Shown here: in pieces, positions 63,385 through 64,000 of the stretch | How the letters are laid out: each line of letters opens with the position of its first letter | Numbering within the stretch: position 1 is the first letter of the stretch | Origin: Streptomyces sp. NBC_01446 | GTDB lineage: Bacteria; Actinomycetota; Actinomycetes; Streptomycetales; Streptomycetaceae | DNA length: 64,000 nt | NCBI RefSeq assembly: GCF_026340095.1 | Contig: NZ_JAPEPO010000003.1 | Span: 992,001-1,056,000 of the forward strand | Reading direction: 5' to 3' | The notes under the pieces: model-generated | Told to the model about the DNA's origin: nothing | Database searches by the model: none | Seen by the model: the letters and a program-made list of their open reading frames with translations, nothing else | Translations under genes and position numbers: made by a program

Positions 63385-64000
63385 TCAGAGCTTGAGGCGG
63401 TGCACACCTCCCTGGACCGTACCCACGTACAGCCGGCCGCCGTTGGCCGCGAGGCTGGTCACGTTGAGGTTCTGCAGGCCGGTGGAGATGTTCTGCCAGC
63501 TCCGGCCACCGTCCGTGGAGCGCAGGACACCACGCCCGCCGCGCGGCAGGGCCGACTCCCAGTAGCTGCTGGTCGCCGCGTACAGCGTGCTGCCCACCTG
63601 CAACACGTCCTTGACCCGGAGCGGCAGCTTGCCGGTGTCGCCGGTGCGGAAGGTCTTTCCGCCGTCCGTCGACACCTTGATGGCGTCGCCGCCGGTCAGC
63701 ATGCGCGAGCCGGTGAACTCGATGGTGTCGACGCGGCCGTCGGCGACCTTCGTGATGTCGTCGCCACCGTTGTCCGAGCGGTACAGGCCGTCGGGGGCGC
63801 CGAGCCACAGCCGGTCCGGATTCTTCGGGTCACCCGCGACCGCGGTGAAGTACGTCCGGTCGTTGAGCAGGTTCTTCCAGTTGGCTCCCCCGTCCTCGGT
63901 GGAGAACAGGCCCACGCCCAGCAGGTTGCCGTACGAGACATACACACGGTCGGGGTCGGCGGGGTGCACGGCCATCGCGTACACCATGCCGTCGCTCTCG
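63385..64000 (-). CDS. Beta-propeller (sortilin/BNR-repeat) protein, C-terminal part
   Basis: The frame is open to the window edge, so the start is missing; at least 205 residues are seen. Repeated Asp-box blades are visible: GVGLFSTEDGGANWKNLLND, DGLYRSDNGGDDITKVADGR, AIKVSTDGGKTFRTGDTG, GVLRSTDGGRSWQNISTGLQ. These are typical of VPS10/YCF48/sialidase-like propellers in secreted Streptomyces proteins. The last blade ends GGRLYVGTVQGGVHRLKL. It could be a GH74-like or a non-catalytic propeller; the missing N-terminus would decide. Confidence 0.82.
   Translation of the reverse strand, partial: ESDGMVYAMAVHPADPDRVYVSYGNLLGVGLFSTEDGGANWKNLLNDRTYFTAVAGDPKNPDRLWLGAPDGLYRSDNGGDDITKVADGRVDTIEFTGSRMLTGGDAIKVSTDGGKTFRTGDTGKLPLRVKDVLQVGSTLYAATSSYWESALPRGGRGVLRSTDGGRSWQNISTGLQNLNVTSLAANGGRLYVGTVQGGVHRLKL

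Overview
The window is high-GC actinobacterial DNA and almost certainly a Streptomyces chromosome. Supporting signs are strong third-position GC, GTG/TTG starts, many TetR/LysR/MFS accessory genes, DUF6083 and TerD proteins, a chitinase with the classic Streptomyces chi-type operator, and Streptomyces-type IS200/IS605 and IS701 elements. The density of catabolic, transport and regulatory genes, the IS debris and the absence of core translation genes suggest a chromosome arm or another accessory region. No rRNA, tRNA or CRISPR array was found.

Layout. 1-1645: 3' end of purU with its terminator, a LysR regulator with a frameshifted C-terminus, and the C-terminal half of an EamA exporter cut by an IS. 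1645-3142: IS200/IS605 element 1, with intact tnpB and truncated tnpA. 3471-12268: a catabolic island with AidB-type acyl-CoA dehydrogenase, TetR, acyl-CoA ligase, TetR, TauD/TfdA dioxygenase, MFS transporter and aldehyde dehydrogenase. 12316-16590: an IS graveyard holding an antiporter fragment, IS605 element 2 (intact tnpB, frameshifted tnpA), an IS701-type element that encloses a small membrane-protein gene, and two gene fragments. 16672-19300: MFS transporter and small envelope proteins. 19891-23265: pyruvate carboxylase. 23453-32256: DinB, phosphotriesterase-like, PobA-like, HAD, DUF6083 and DUF899 proteins, a decayed LacI/GH3 mosaic and a Tat-exported PAF-acetylhydrolase-like hydrolase.

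32346-38881: a TetR repressor divergent from a five-gene operon. It encodes the large subunit of a split B12-dependent mutase, acyl-CoA carboxylase beta, a small epsilon-like protein, the B12-binding small subunit and a biotinylated alpha subunit. Residues that set substrate choice in both enzymes point to propionyl-CoA -> methylmalonyl-CoA -> succinyl-CoA, so the operon looks like a self-contained propionyl-CoA assimilation module. It lacks a nearby epimerase and MeaB chaperone. 39014-44497: PEBP protein, MarR with an MFS-UspA fusion transporter, and an ACAD11-like kinase/acyl-CoA dehydrogenase pair. 44673-64000: stress and signalling genes (TerD, PRTase-hydrolase fusion, PP2C), redox enzymes, a VOC/AraC/VOC/DUF1801 set, a GH18 chitinase, TetR/DUF4345, isochorismatase/GlxA-type regulator, TetR/MFS and a partial beta-propeller protein.

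The most notable items are the two intact TnpB nucleases whose predicted guide segments read into the very genes the elements disrupted, the passenger gene inside the IS701 element, the propionyl-CoA module, and several well-formed operators. One operator sequence recurs at two distant promoters, and one half-site is shared by two TetR loci.
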